Virus record (IMG/VR): IMGVR_UViG_3300010883_011583
Span: 1 to 20,396 of that record
Strand: one strand, 5' to 3'
Length of the DNA stretch: 20,396 bases
DNA from: a virus
Shown here: one piece after another, positions 7,577 through 15,650 of the stretch
How positions within the stretch are numbered: the first letter of the stretch is position 1
How the letters are laid out: the number at the start of each line of letters is the position of its first letter
The notes under the pieces: model-generated
Told to the model about the DNA's origin: nothing
What the model saw: only the letters and a program-made list of their open reading frames with translations
The model's database searches: none
Position numbers and translations under genes: made by a program

Positions 7577-7598
7577 TTGACCACACTCACTAAAATGT

Positions 7599-7606
7599 GA
7601 TAAATA
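7599..7606 (+). promoter_or_regulatory. T4-type late promoter for gp13
   Basis: GATAAATA, then GTGTT, then the ATG at 7612. The whole box-to-start stretch is identical to the gp14 one on the other strand. Predicted leaderless start at the A of ATG. Confidence 0.75.
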
Positions 7607-7611
7607 GTGTT

Positions 7612-8373
7612 ATGCCAGAGAATCAAATAGGATATAACAATAGGGAAGACCTAGTTCGAGAATTGCAACTTAGGTTAGCTGACGAAATCGTCGATGTCGA
7701 ATTAGACAGGTCTCACTACGATATAGCAATTGACTCGGCTTTAAATAAGTACAGGCAACTTAGCTCGGGTGCCGTAGAAGAAGCAGTAATTTTTATTCAA
7801 ACACAACCAGGTGTCACTGAGTACACATTACCGAATGAAGTTATTGAAGTTCAAAGACTTTACCGTAGAGGGGTTGGTAGCAACTCTGGTACTGGTTCAA
7901 ACTTTGACCCATTTGATGTAGCATTCAATAATATGTATCTTTTAAACGCAGGCCAAATTGGTGGCTTAGCAACATTTGATGCATTCTCTCAATACAAAGA
8001 AACTATCGGACGTATATTTGGTAGTGAATATAACTTTCTTTGGAATAGAAATACAAAGGTTTTACAAATACTTCGAAACATTAAAGTTGACGAAGAAGTT
8101 GCAGTCGGTGTGCATAACTTTATACCTGAAAAAATATTACTAGGTGACATTTATGCAGGCAAATGGTTGTCAGATTGGTCACTAGCTCAATCTAAGTTAA
8201 TTCTTGGCGAAGCTAGAAGTAAGTACATGGGAGGCATTCCAGGTGCAGGTGGCAACATTGTATTAAACGGCGAAGCAATGAAGCAGGAAGGCCAAGCAGA
8301 AATGGAAAGTCTTATTATGGCTGTCCATAACATGGAAGAAGGCAATAGTCCGCTAGGATTTGTTATAGGCTAA
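7612..8373 (+). CDS. 13: Neck protein, T4 gp13-like
   Basis: gp13 works with gp14 to seal the filled head and form the neck. The N-terminus NREDLVRELQLRLADEIVDVELDRSHYDIAIDSAL-KYR follows the T4 gp13 pattern (LK--I---LG-P---VEL---Q---CID-A---Y). A central aromatic region (FLWNRNTKVLQILRN) and a C-terminal helix pair (WSLAQSKLILGEARSKY, then a Gly-rich loop and LNGEAMKQEGQAEMESL) match the family. It has 254 residues against about 309 in T4. I choose the ATG at 7612; an in-frame GTG at 7597 would place codons inside the late promoter. There is no Shine-Dalgarno. In T4 genes 13 and 14 are adjacent on one strand; here they are about 2.9 kb apart and divergent, with three non-T4 genes between. 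Confidence 0.85.
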   Translation: MPENQIGYNNREDLVRELQLRLADEIVDVELDRSHYDIAIDSALNKYRQLSSGAVEEAVIFIQTQPGVTEYTLPNEVIEVQRLYRRGVGSNSGTGSNFDPFDVAFNNMYLLNAGQIGGLATFDAFSQYKETIGRIFGSEYNFLWNRNTKVLQILRNIKVDEEVAVGVHNFIPEKILLGDIYAGKWLSDWSLAQSKLILGEARSKYMGGIPGAGGNIVLNGEAMKQEGQAEMESLIMAVHNMEEGNSPLGFVIG

Positions 8374-8406
8374 AGTTCCACAGCAAACACATTTACAGGG
8401 TACAAT

Positions 8407-9075
8407 ATGAATATTATAGGACTGGTCGGATTGATTGGCTCAGGAAAAGATACTGTAGCTAATATGTTTGTTCAAAATCACGGTTGTGTGCAAGACAGTT
8501 TTGCATCGCCACTGAAAGATTTATGTTCAAGTATTTTTGGATGGGACAGATATTTACTAGCAGGCGATACTGTTGAGAGCAGAGACTTTAGAGAAACTCC
8601 AGATTTATATTGGACTAAAAAATTAAAAATAGATAATTTCACTCCCCGCCTGGCATTACAGCTCATGGGCACAGAAGTACTCCGCAATCATTTTCATGAA
8701 GACATTTGGCTTAACAGTTTAGAATACAGACTGAGAAAGCGCCATACAGAACAACCTTGTGTAGTTGTAAGTGATGCAAGATTCCGCAACGAATTGTCGT
8801 TAGTTAAATCAATGAACGGTTTTGTTATTTGGGTTCAGCGAGGTGAGCTACCAGACTGGTACGACATTGCAAAGACGGCACAAGAAAATGCTGTAAATAG
8901 AAAGATTATGCAAACTCGTTACAAAAGTATACACGAAAGTGAATGGAACTGGGCAGGATTTCCAGTAGATTATATAGTAACTAATAACGGAACATTAGAC
9001 AACCTCACACACCAAGTTGCTAAAATTCGCTTAGATATTGATTCAAACCAGCCTACACGCCTTTACAGCGTCTGA
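8407..9075 (+). CDS. 1: Deoxynucleoside monophosphate kinase, T4 gp1-like
   Basis: Phosphorylates dNMPs to dNDPs for phage DNA synthesis. The P-loop GLIGSGKDT (7-15) has the same GKDT ending as T4 gp1. Other shared segments are the LID/substrate part LALQLMGTEVLRNHFHEDIWLNSL (compare T4 LMQALGTDLIVNNFDRMYWV), VVSDARFRNEL (T4 VPDTRQDHE) and the C-terminal VDYIVTNNGTLDNL (T4 GDLVITNDGSLEEL). Its 222 residues are near the 241 of T4. AGGG lies six bases before the ATG. It follows gp13 by 33 bases without a promoter I can support, so it may be read from the gp13 late promoter, unusual timing for a nucleotide enzyme. The spacing to the sheath gene (121 bases) holds only the gp18 promoter and leader. 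Confidence 0.88.
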   Translation: MNIIGLVGLIGSGKDTVANMFVQNHGCVQDSFASPLKDLCSSIFGWDRYLLAGDTVESRDFRETPDLYWTKKLKIDNFTPRLALQLMGTEVLRNHFHEDIWLNSLEYRLRKRHTEQPCVVVSDARFRNELSLVKSMNGFVIWVQRGELPDWYDIAKTAQENAVNRKIMQTRYKSIHESEWNWAGFPVDYIVTNNGTLDNLTHQVAKIRLDIDSNQPTRLYSV

Positions 9076-9147
9076 AGGCCTATTTATCTAGAACCCCTCT
9101 TACTACAACACCCAATATTCTATAATACCGCCTAATACCTGTTTTAT

Positions 9148-9155
9148 CATAAATA
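9148..9155 (+). promoter_or_regulatory. T4-type late promoter for tail sheath
   Basis: CATAAATA, then CATGT, predicted start A at 9161. The leader is 36 bases and contains GGGAG seven bases before the ATG at 9197. Confidence 0.6.
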
Positions 9156-9196
9156 CATGTATCCATAACAAATTATAATATAAATGGGAGAACAAT

Positions 9197-12016
9197 ATGG
9201 CTACATTAACCTCACCTGGAGTTAGCATTACCGTAACAGACGAAAGTTTTTACGCGGCGGCTGGCACAGGCACAGTACCTCTTATTGTTATTGCTACAGC
9301 AGAAAATAAAACCGGCCCGGATGGTTCTACTACTGCTTCATATACGACTCAAGCAAACACTGGAAACGTATATTTAGTCAATAGCCAAAGAGAATTACTA
9401 ACAAATTACGGTAATCCAAACTTTAGAACAAGTGGCGGAACACCTTTACACGGAGACGAACTTAACGAGTATGGTCTACAAGCGGCTTACAGTTTCTTAG
9501 GAATTGCTAATAGAGCATACGTCCTTAGAGCTGACATCGACTTGTCAGAGCTTTCTGGTTCAACTACTGCTCCAACAAACAGGCCTGCTAACGGTACATA
9601 CTGGTTAGACACGAGTGCAACAACTTGGGGTCTTAAAGAATGGAGCGGAAGTGCATGGGTACTTAAACCAACTTTATCACCAAACAAAGATCAAGTAACT
9701 TCAGGAGCCGCACCGGCACCTAAGCCTGCTATCGGCGTTGATGGGCAATATGCGGCAGTATATCAGACAAGTGCTGGTGTTACTATGGCAAGCATTAAAC
9801 TTTTTGAAAAAGTTTCAGGCTCATGGCATGAGATTGGTAGTACAGCATGGGATTCAGCCACAAGTGGCGACTTCCAAATTGCTAGACATACTAATGTTCC
9901 AACTACTAAAAGTGGCGGCGGATCATTAGCAACAGGTGATATATACTTGCAAACGAACACATTAAACGGTGGCTCAGTTGTTGGTATAAAACTTTATAGC
10001 ACAACAACAACAGCTTGGTCAAGCCAAACTGCTTCTTACAGACAGTATTCACATGAAGCATTTACTGATTTCAGTGGCGCTCCAGCAGTTGGATCTTTAT
10101 GGTACAAGTACGATACAGGTTCAGCAGTAGTTAAACTCAAGAGACACACTGGTGCCTCTGTATTAACTATAGCAAGCTCGGCGGCAATTGCTGATACAAC
10201 AACAACATATACAGGCCATACAAATGGTACAACTGCACTTAAACTTAACATTAACGACAGATTTGCTGTTAATGGTAATAGTGGATATGTTAATGTAACT
10301 ATGTATAACTTTGACAGTGATGGCGATGGTAATCTAAGTGTTGACAACATGGTACAAGCAATTAACTCAGCATTGAGTAGTGCAAGTGCTACTTTAACTC
10401 ACTCAGATAAGATAGCATGTTCAAATGTTTCTGGAAAAGTCACACTAGTTAATAGTGCTGGCACAGACATTAATATTGTTGCTGGTGACGTTGCAGGCTT
10501 TAATGCGGCAGATTTAAATCTACTAGAAACTAACAGTAACTGGGAAGATTTAAGCTTCACATCATCTTCAGCGGCGCCTGTTGGCATTTTAGCAGATGGT
10601 ACATTGTGGTATGATAACTTAGTTGATAATACTAATATTGATATTGTTTATAAAGGTGCAGATAGCAAATGGAATTCATATGCATTTGATATTAACATTG
10701 CGGCAACAGAGCCAACAATACAAAGTGACAAAGGTTCACTAGTAACTGGCGACTTATGGGTTGACAGCAGTGACTTAGAAAACTATCCTACTATTTACAA
10801 GTATAACTCAGCTTTAGCGGCAGGGTCTAGATGGGTATTAGTAGATAATACAGATAAAATAACTGGCGACGGTATTATATTTGCAGACATGAGAAGTGCT
10901 ATAACACAGGGCGCCGAGGTTGCAATGGACAGTGATTGTCCTTTACCATCAATATATCCTTTAGGGATATTAGGTTGGAACAAGCGTCTATCAGGTGGTA
11001 ATGTTAAGAAATATTCAACAACTAACGCTAGATGGGAAGATAATTCCGGTAACTTTGAAGGCGGTGCACCTAAAATGCTTAGAAAAGCACAAAGGGGTGC
11101 TGTTGTTACAGCATTACAGGCATCTATAACTTCGAACCAAGACATTAGAAATGAAACTAATAGATTCAATCTAATTGCATGTCCTGGTTATGCAGAAGCA
11201 TTAGACGAAATGTTAACACTAAACACTGATCGTAAGGAAACAGCATTTGTTATTGCAGACGCTCCTTTAGGATTAGCAAGTGATTCAACTTCAACTCAAG
11301 CATGGTCTAGTAACTCAGCAGTTGCAACAGCAAACGGTGAAGACGGACTAGTAAGTGGGTCAGCCTACGCGGCAGTTTACTATCCACATGGAATGTCAAC
11401 AAACTTAGACGGAACTAATATTGTTGTTCCTTCTAGTACAATTGCTTTACGCACAATTGCGTATAACGATCAGGTTGCTTTCCCTTGGTTTGCTCCAGCT
11501 GGTTTCCAAAGAGGTGTTGTTAGTAACGCTACTTCAACTGGTTACGTTGATAGAAAAACAGGTTCATTTAAAGCAGTTGCATTGAATGAAGGTCAAAGAG
11601 ATAGCTTGTATAGTAATAGAGTTAACCCAATTGCTAACTTCCCTGGAAAAGGAATTAGTGTATTTGGACAAAAGACTTTAAGTCCTACAGCAAGTGCTTT
11701 AGACAGAGTTAATGTTGCACGTTTAGTTGTTTACATAAGAGAAAGACTTGACGATTTAGTTAAGCCATTCTTGTTTGAACCAAACGATGCGTCAACAAGA
11801 GCAGATGCAAAAGCAATAGTAGATAGATTCTTATCAAATCTTGTTACTCAAAGAGGTTTATTTGACTTTGTTACAGTTTGTGACCAAACAAATAACACGT
11901 CTGAGAGAGTTGATAGAAATGAATTGCATATTGATATAGCTATACAGCCTATCAAAGCAATTGAGTTTATTTACATTCCGATCAGAGTACAAAATACTCT
12001 TGGTTCGACTGCATAA
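9197..12016 (+). CDS. 18: Tail sheath protein, T4 gp18-like, with large bead-repeat insertion
   Basis: The sheath contracts to drive the tail tube through the host envelope. The N-terminus (LTSPGVSITVTDES, then a TAENKTGPDGS loop and LNEYGLQAAYSFLGIANRAYVLRAD) and the last ~320 residues (RFNLIACPGY, FPWFAPAGFQRG, LYSNRVNPIANFPGKGISVFGQKTL, DRVNVARLVVYIRERL, HIDIAIQPIKAIEFIYI) are classic myovirus sheath segments. At 939 residues it is much longer than T4 gp18 (659). The excess is roughly residues 120-620, where a motif of the form G-(L/Y)-W-x-D ... (I/L)-(Y/F) ... W recurs about seven times (near 131, 182, 246, 298, 467, 517, 585). This insertion probably lies on the virion surface, as the middle of T4 gp18 does. 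It has its own promoter and a strong terminator, consistent with very high expression. Confidence 0.95.
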   Translation: MATLTSPGVSITVTDESFYAAAGTGTVPLIVIATAENKTGPDGSTTASYTTQANTGNVYLVNSQRELLTNYGNPNFRTSGGTPLHGDELNEYGLQAAYSFLGIANRAYVLRADIDLSELSGSTTAPTNRPANGTYWLDTSATTWGLKEWSGSAWVLKPTLSPNKDQVTSGAAPAPKPAIGVDGQYAAVYQTSAGVTMASIKLFEKVSGSWHEIGSTAWDSATSGDFQIARHTNVPTTKSGGGSLATGDIYLQTNTLNGGSVVGIKLYSTTTTAWSSQTASYRQYSHEAFTDFSGAPAVGSLWYKYDTGSAVVKLKRHTGASVLTIASSAAIADTTTTYTGHTNGTTALKLNINDRFAVNGNSGYVNVTMYNFDSDGDGNLSVDNMVQAINSALSSASATLTHSDKIACSNVSGKVTLVNSAGTDINIVAGDVAGFNAADLNLLETNSNWEDLSFTSSSAAPVGILADGTLWYDNLVDNTNIDIVYKGADSKWNSYAFDINIAATEPTIQSDKGSLVTGDLWVDSSDLENYPTIYKYNSALAAGSRWVLVDNTDKITGDGIIFADMRSAITQGAEVAMDSDCPLPSIYPLGILGWNKRLSGGNVKKYSTTNARWEDNSGNFEGGAPKMLRKAQRGAVVTALQASITSNQDIRNETNRFNLIACPGYAEALDEMLTLNTDRKETAFVIADAPLGLASDSTSTQAWSSNSAVATANGEDGLVSGSAYAAVYYPHGMSTNLDGTNIVVPSSTIALRTIAYNDQVAFPWFAPAGFQRGVVSNATSTGYVDRKTGSFKAVALNEGQRDSLYSNRVNPIANFPGKGISVFGQKTLSPTASALDRVNVARLVVYIRERLDDLVKPFLFEPNDASTRADAKAIVDRFLSNLVTQRGLFDFVTVCDQTNNTSERVDRNELHIDIAIQPIKAIEFIYIPIRVQNTLGSTA

Positions 12017-12040
12017 GTTAAACTTTACAGTAAAAACACT

Positions 12041-12066
12041 AAAAGGTGCCTATGGCACCTTTTTTT
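12041..12066 (+). terminator. Rho-independent terminator after tail sheath
   Basis: AAAAGGTGCC, loop TAT, GGCACCTTTT, with a run of seven T. A ten-pair perfect stem located 25 bases after the gp18 stop. Confidence 0.92.
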
Positions 12067-12107
12067 GTGGTTATAATAACATACTTTAACTATATTTTGC
12101 AAAAAGT

Positions 12108-12115
12108 GATAAATA
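12108..12115 (+). promoter_or_regulatory. T4-type late promoter for tail tube
   Basis: GATAAATA, then TTTGC, predicted start A at 12121, giving the longest leader in the window (56 bases). Confidence 0.7.
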
Positions 12116-12125
12116 TTTGCATATA

Positions 12126-12163
12126 AACGATAATCGTTATGATGTCGTTATGAATTATTAACG
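12126..12163 (+). promoter_or_regulatory. Repeated CGTTA elements in the tail tube leader
   Basis: The leader holds a perfect 13-base palindrome AACGATAATCGTT (12126-12138), a nine-base direct repeat TCGTTATGA (12134-12142 and 12145-12153) and a TAACG (12159-12163) just before the TAGGAG ribosome site. The first CGTT can pair upstream or the second CGTTA can pair downstream. Function unknown. Confidence 0.4.
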
Positions 12164-12176
12164 TAGGAGAAATACA

Positions 12177-12794
12177 ATGGCATTAGAAGCTATACCAACA
12201 TTAAATAAGTTCGGAGTACCAACAGGCGACAGTACTACCGGAACTGGCATATTGATGCCAAAACTAAAGTATCGTTTCAGGGTAACATTTTTTGAAGGCT
12301 TTGGTGGTGCAGTTGCAGGTGATAATTTAGTTATTACTCAAAACGTACAATCAGTTGAAAGACCAAAATTAACCCATGAAGAAATTGTTATCGATTCTTA
12401 TAACAGTAGAACATACGTCCAAGGTAAGCATACTTGGGAAGCTATTACTGTTACTGTAAGGGATGACATGACTAACGGTACTTCTAAAGCAATCGGTAGA
12501 CAGTTGCAAAGACAGTTCAACCATTTCCAACAAACAACTCCAGCCGCAGGTTCAGACTATAAGTTCCAAACAGCGATTGAAGTGTTAGATGGTAGTTCAA
12601 CAGAAGCAACAGAATACTGGGTATTAGAAGGATGTTTCCTTACTAATGTTAACTATGGTGATCAAGACTATTCTGCAACAGATCCTGTTCAGATTGTAAT
12701 GACTATCAAGTACGACAATGCAACTCAGTATGATGCTGATTCATCTGCATTGAGCCCAGCACCGGCAGCCGGTACTACTACTCTTAGAGCGTAG
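12177..12794 (+). CDS. 19: Tail tube protein, T4 gp19-like
   Basis: Forms the inner tube of the tail through which DNA passes. The tube fold pattern is clear: LKYRFRVTFFEGFG (about 30-43), the VQSVERPKLTHEEIVIDSYNSRTYVQGKHTWEAITVTVRDD run (58-97 region), FQTAIEVLDGS, then LEGCFLTNVNYGDQDYSATDPVQIVMTIKYDNA at the end. These match gp19-type tubes, where PKL/ITVTVRDD and the DYS--DPVQI-MTI strands form the ring interface. It has 205 residues against 163 in T4, with a short Ala/Pro-rich tail. AGGAG precedes the ATG by eight bases. It is separated from the sheath gene by a terminator and starts its own late unit. It contains the only GCAGC motif found in the window (12765-12769). Confidence 0.93.
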   Translation: MALEAIPTLNKFGVPTGDSTTGTGILMPKLKYRFRVTFFEGFGGAVAGDNLVITQNVQSVERPKLTHEEIVIDSYNSRTYVQGKHTWEAITVTVRDDMTNGTSKAIGRQLQRQFNHFQQTTPAAGSDYKFQTAIEVLDGSSTEATEYWVLEGCFLTNVNYGDQDYSATDPVQIVMTIKYDNATQYDADSSALSPAPAAGTTTLRA

Positions 12795-12819
12795 TATTAG
12801 CTCTACTAGGAGTTAACAC

Positions 12820-13998
12820 ATGGCTTTAGATTTCATAGGCGGCCTCTTCGGAGGCACCACTGAACAGAAGTTCCTATTAAGAGACTTCAGGAACGCCGCC
12901 CAGCTTACGCCCGGGGTTAATCCTCCAAGGCAGAAGTTTGAAGGCTATGTAAATTTTATCCTTAATAGAGACTTGTATGCATTTTTATACGAAGAAGGCG
13001 ACAAACACGATTTTAGAAAAGAAATTAGCAGTTTAATTAGAACTGCTGATTTACCGTCTGTTACGTTTCAAACAGAAACAAAAAACGCATATAATAAAAA
13101 GAAAATTATTAATACAGGTGTTACATACGATGCTGTTTCTATGACAGTGTTTGACACAGTAGGCAATGAGTGGTTAACTACACTTATGAAATATTTCTCT
13201 TATCACTTTATGGATCCTCGTAATTTAACACAAGGAGACAGAGATATCGGCGGCAACCTAGGTAGAGCAGGTGGCGACGAACTATATAAATTCAATTCTA
13301 ATGCGGCAGGCTATAACTTAAATGCTTCATCACAATTTTTTGAACGTATAGACTATGTATTATATCATGGCAGAAAGGGAGTACAGTACAGTATTATTAA
13401 TCCTGTGATGAAAAGCTTCAAACCAGGCACCATTGATTACTCGTCAAGTGATTTCCAGGAGTTTACATTGGATTTTGACTATGAGAAATTTACAGTATAT
13501 GATAAACTTAACTTTAGTTTAGAAGCAGAGGATCTCAGTAGATTTGAAAGCATAACTCAAATAAAGGGCGACTTATTCACTGACGAAGACTTGCCTGAGG
13601 TAATGAAAGAGAGACAGTTATCAATATTAGGATCTGCGGAGAATAGCAGAGAACGTTCGCTTCAACCAAATATAGAAACCGCAACAGAAACAACAGAAGA
13701 AGAAACAACAGAAAACAACGACGCAGAAGGCGAAGTCACAGAAACAACTCCTACACCATCTACTTATGCAGGCGGCTCACTTACAGACAGGTCAGCTGGA
13801 GCAGAAGAATCGGGCGGATTCCTTAAAGATTTATTAGGTGATGTAGCCGACTCGGCATTATCAGCAGTACTTCGTGGACAAAATGTTAGAGATGCTGTGA
13901 TAGGAACAGCAGTTGCAGGAGCATCGACGGCTTTAGGCGAAGCTATTGCCAACAGCGATGTTTCAGAAGATGATCAAATTGTAAGTGGAGACAACTAA
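12820..13998 (+). CDS. Tail-tube-like baseplate protein, probably gp54/gp48-type tube initiator
   Basis: A 392-residue protein right after the tail tube gene, with AGGAG seven bases before its ATG. The middle contains LIRTADLPSVTFQTETKNAYNKKKI---GVTYDAVSMTVFDTVGNEWLTTLMKYF (about 67-127), which follows the order seen in T4 gp54 (KMPENRLSYETDW-YN-----GRELDPLVISFRMD---NYRAMQDWV), a tube-fold protein that starts tube polymerisation on the baseplate. The C-terminal part is an acidic Thr/Glu-rich linker (about 287-315), then a Gly/Ala-rich helical tail (FLKDLLGDVADSALSAVL, AVAGASTALGEAIA). A gp48-type tube cap or another baseplate hub protein is possible. Its stop overlaps the next start as TAATG, so translation is probably coupled. 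Confidence 0.6.
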   Translation: MALDFIGGLFGGTTEQKFLLRDFRNAAQLTPGVNPPRQKFEGYVNFILNRDLYAFLYEEGDKHDFRKEISSLIRTADLPSVTFQTETKNAYNKKKIINTGVTYDAVSMTVFDTVGNEWLTTLMKYFSYHFMDPRNLTQGDRDIGGNLGRAGGDELYKFNSNAAGYNLNASSQFFERIDYVLYHGRKGVQYSIINPVMKSFKPGTIDYSSSDFQEFTLDFDYEKFTVYDKLNFSLEAEDLSRFESITQIKGDLFTDEDLPEVMKERQLSILGSAENSRERSLQPNIETATETTEEETTENNDAEGEVTETTPTPSTYAGGSLTDRSAGAEESGGFLKDLLGDVADSALSAVLRGQNVRDAVIGTAVAGASTALGEAIANSDVSEDDQIVSGDN

Positions 13999-14435
13999 TG
14001 GCCTCAACGACCTTATACGATACATTCGGTAATGACATAACGTATAAAATCGACGAAGGCACAATCAGGGCATACTTAGTGAATAGTACTATTGATTTTC
14101 CGTTACCAGAGGCCGCCTCAGATATTCTTGCAGGTTTTGTCTCTACAACAGGTTCAATAGACGGTGCGTTATATGACCAAGTAACCCAAAAGCTAATAGT
14201 TGCAGGATTTAAAAAAGCTAAAGCATTAACTATGTCGAAGGTGTTATTAGCAGTTGCTTCAGCAGAAGGTATTAATCCATTGTCATATTTTGATGACCCT
14301 GAAACAGCAATTAAATTAACACAAGACGGGTATGATGCTATGAACAACATTAGACCTGTAGGCAACAGAGTGAGCATTACAACTGCAACTAAAAATTCAG
14401 CAAACACTAGATTCAGTAATATCATACAACCATGA
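13998..14435 (+). CDS. Unknown small structural-region protein
   Basis: A 145-residue protein I do not recognise. GGAG lies seven bases before the ATG, which shares a base with the previous stop (TAATG). It begins MASTTLYDTFGNDITYKID, has a central helical segment (VTQKLIVAGFKKAKALTMSKVLLAVASAEG) and ends in Asn/Arg/Ser-rich NSANTRFSNIIQP, a type of tail seen on some virion proteins. It has no signal peptide or membrane segment. It is tightly coupled on both sides (TAATG upstream, ATGA downstream) between the baseplate-like gene and gp4, suggesting an assembly or structural role in the same amounts as its neighbours. Confident as a gene, not as to function. Confidence 0.75.
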   Translation: MASTTLYDTFGNDITYKIDEGTIRAYLVNSTIDFPLPEAASDILAGFVSTTGSIDGALYDQVTQKLIVAGFKKAKALTMSKVLLAVASAEGINPLSYFDDPETAIKLTQDGYDAMNNIRPVGNRVSITTATKNSANTRFSNIIQP

Positions 14436-14905
14436 ACGGAAAGAAATTTGCAAGCGGTGAGTACCTTGTTGAAAACCGTACCAAATATGTGGGCGGCAAG
14501 AATCCAACTTATAGAAGTAGTTGGGAATTAGCCTTTATGAAAATGTGCGATGCACATCCTAACATACTTAAATGGGCAAGTGAAAACGTTAGAATACCTT
14601 ATAGAAGTCCAATGGACGGTAAGTACCACAACTACACTCCAGATTTTATGATACAATACACTGATAGAAGCGGACAAACAAATGTTGAGCTCATAGAAAT
14701 TAAACCTAGTAATCAAACAACTATGGAAAATGCTAAGAGTTCCAGAAATCAGATACAAGTAGCTATCAATGCCGCTAAATGGACAGCGGCACAAGAGTGG
14801 TGCAAACGTAAAGGTATACGTTTTAAAGTTATTAACGAAGATCAAATATTTCAAACAAAGAAAAAACGCAATCCAAAAAAACGCATTTCTAAAAAAAGAG
14901 TATAA
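14432..14905 (+). CDS. 4: Head completion protein, T4 gp4-like (PD-(D/E)XK nuclease fold)
   Basis: In T4, gp4 (also called gp50/65 product) is needed to complete the filled head before tail joining. The protein follows the T4 gp4 pattern: KYVGGKNPTYRSSWELAFMKMCD (18-40), HPNILKWASENVRIPYRSPMDGKYHNYTPDFMI (42-74), VELIEIKP (about 85-92), and a C-terminal WTAAQEWCKRKGIRFKVINEDQIF. The Glu in SSWE, the Asp in TPDF and the E-I-K of IEIKP form a PD-(D/E)XK type nuclease site. Its 157 residues are family-typical. The last 15 residues are almost all Lys/Arg. The start ATGA overlaps the previous stop. Confidence 0.9.
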   Translation: MNGKKFASGEYLVENRTKYVGGKNPTYRSSWELAFMKMCDAHPNILKWASENVRIPYRSPMDGKYHNYTPDFMIQYTDRSGQTNVELIEIKPSNQTTMENAKSSRNQIQVAINAAKWTAAQEWCKRKGIRFKVINEDQIFQTKKKRNPKKRISKKRV

Positions 14906-14908
14906 CTT

Positions 14909-15637
14909 ATGATTTTGTGCGGAGGCGACAGTTTCAGTAAATTTTTAACCCCATTGGGACAATATACTGCTAAAGACCTTGGGGCCATGGAACAACTTGA
15001 TAACATTGACGTTGCATCCGGACTAAGTGCTGTAGAATTGTTAATGGAAAGATATAATATTGCCGGAACCTCTATTGGTTGGGAGGGTGCTAGTATAGAT
15101 GCTACTGCGGCTAAGACTATAAATTATATTACTAATCATAAAGATGTAAAATTTTTATTTTTTTACCTAACAGCAAGTGTTAGAATAATGTATTCTCAAA
15201 AGACAACAGGCAATTATGAATATGCATACAAGGATTATGACGATCCGCATTTTTTTAACACTGACGAAATCACGAATGTGCATTATCCTGATAACGAAAA
15301 AGATATAGCTTACAAGTATTTTTTATTCCAGCCTACTTACAAAAAATATTATGATCGTTATGCATATCTAAATTTTCTAACAAATGTGTGTAAAAATCGA
15401 GGAATCAAGATTCTTTTTATTCGCACAACAGATGATGAACTAGATACAAGTATGTTTTTAGACAATAATGATAATACTCGGATTATAAATATTAAATTAC
15501 CAGCTGATTTGTATTCGGGACAACCCTCTTTGTCAAAAAGACATTCTAATCATCTTTTCCCTCAGGAACAAAAAGCATTATCAGAGCAGATTGTTGATCT
15601 GCATGGATCATTTTTATTAGACGCATTACACAAATGA
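14909..15637 (+). CDS. SGNH/GDSL-hydrolase-like protein
   Basis: SGNH hydrolases are small esterases, often removing acetyl groups from sugars or peptidoglycan. Seen: the nucleophile block GGDSFS with Ser8 at the very N-terminus, a Gly-containing block (IGWEGASIDATAAKTINYI, 56-74), a hydrophobic strand before YLTASVR (about 82-92) where the family's third block would lie, a second core strand GIKILFIRT (165-173) and a C-terminal H-x-N-H segment (RHSNHLF, 211-217) followed by an ALSEQI helix, the usual place of the catalytic His. The Asp normally before that His is not obvious, so activity is uncertain. It has 242 residues and no signal peptide. It has a weak ribosome site and starts three bases after gp4. 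It has no T4 counterpart, so it is an accessory gene within the packaging/assembly region. Confidence 0.6.
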   Translation: MILCGGDSFSKFLTPLGQYTAKDLGAMEQLDNIDVASGLSAVELLMERYNIAGTSIGWEGASIDATAAKTINYITNHKDVKFLFFYLTASVRIMYSQKTTGNYEYAYKDYDDPHFFNTDEITNVHYPDNEKDIAYKYFLFQPTYKKYYDRYAYLNFLTNVCKNRGIKILFIRTTDDELDTSMFLDNNDNTRIINIKLPADLYSGQPSLSKRHSNHLFPQEQKALSEQIVDLHGSFLLDALHK

Positions 15638-15645
15638 TATAAATA
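15638..15645 (+). promoter_or_regulatory. T4-type late promoter for gp16
   Basis: The T4 consensus TATAAATA, then GTAGT, then the ATG at 15651. Predicted leaderless start. The box begins directly after the stop codon of the SGNH-like gene. Confidence 0.78.
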
Positions 15646-15650
15646 GTAGT

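Noticed and set aside
7597-7611. GTG start adding five residues to gp13
   Set aside because: These codons lie within the late promoter and upstream of the predicted transcript start, and there is no ribosome site.
8376-8406. TACAAT directly before the dNMP kinase ATG as a sigma70 -10 box
   Set aside because: The spacing to any -35 is poor and the transcript would begin inside the gene. Read-through from gp13 explains expression better.
9081-9088. GATAAATA on the minus strand after the dNMP kinase gene, a possible antisense late promoter
   Set aside because: The predicted +1 is T, unlike the purine at all accepted sites, and no minus-strand gene follows. A few chance matches are expected in AT-rich DNA.
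12761-12773. Perfect dyad ACCGGC-A-GCCGGT inside the gp19 3' end
   Set aside because: It lies within coding sequence for a Pro/Ala/Gly tail with no T run, so it is likely incidental.
13943-14425. 160-codon minus-strand open frame opposite the small unknown gene
   Set aside because: It is antisense to a tightly coupled gene, has no ribosome site or promoter, and its composition is that of a shadow frame.
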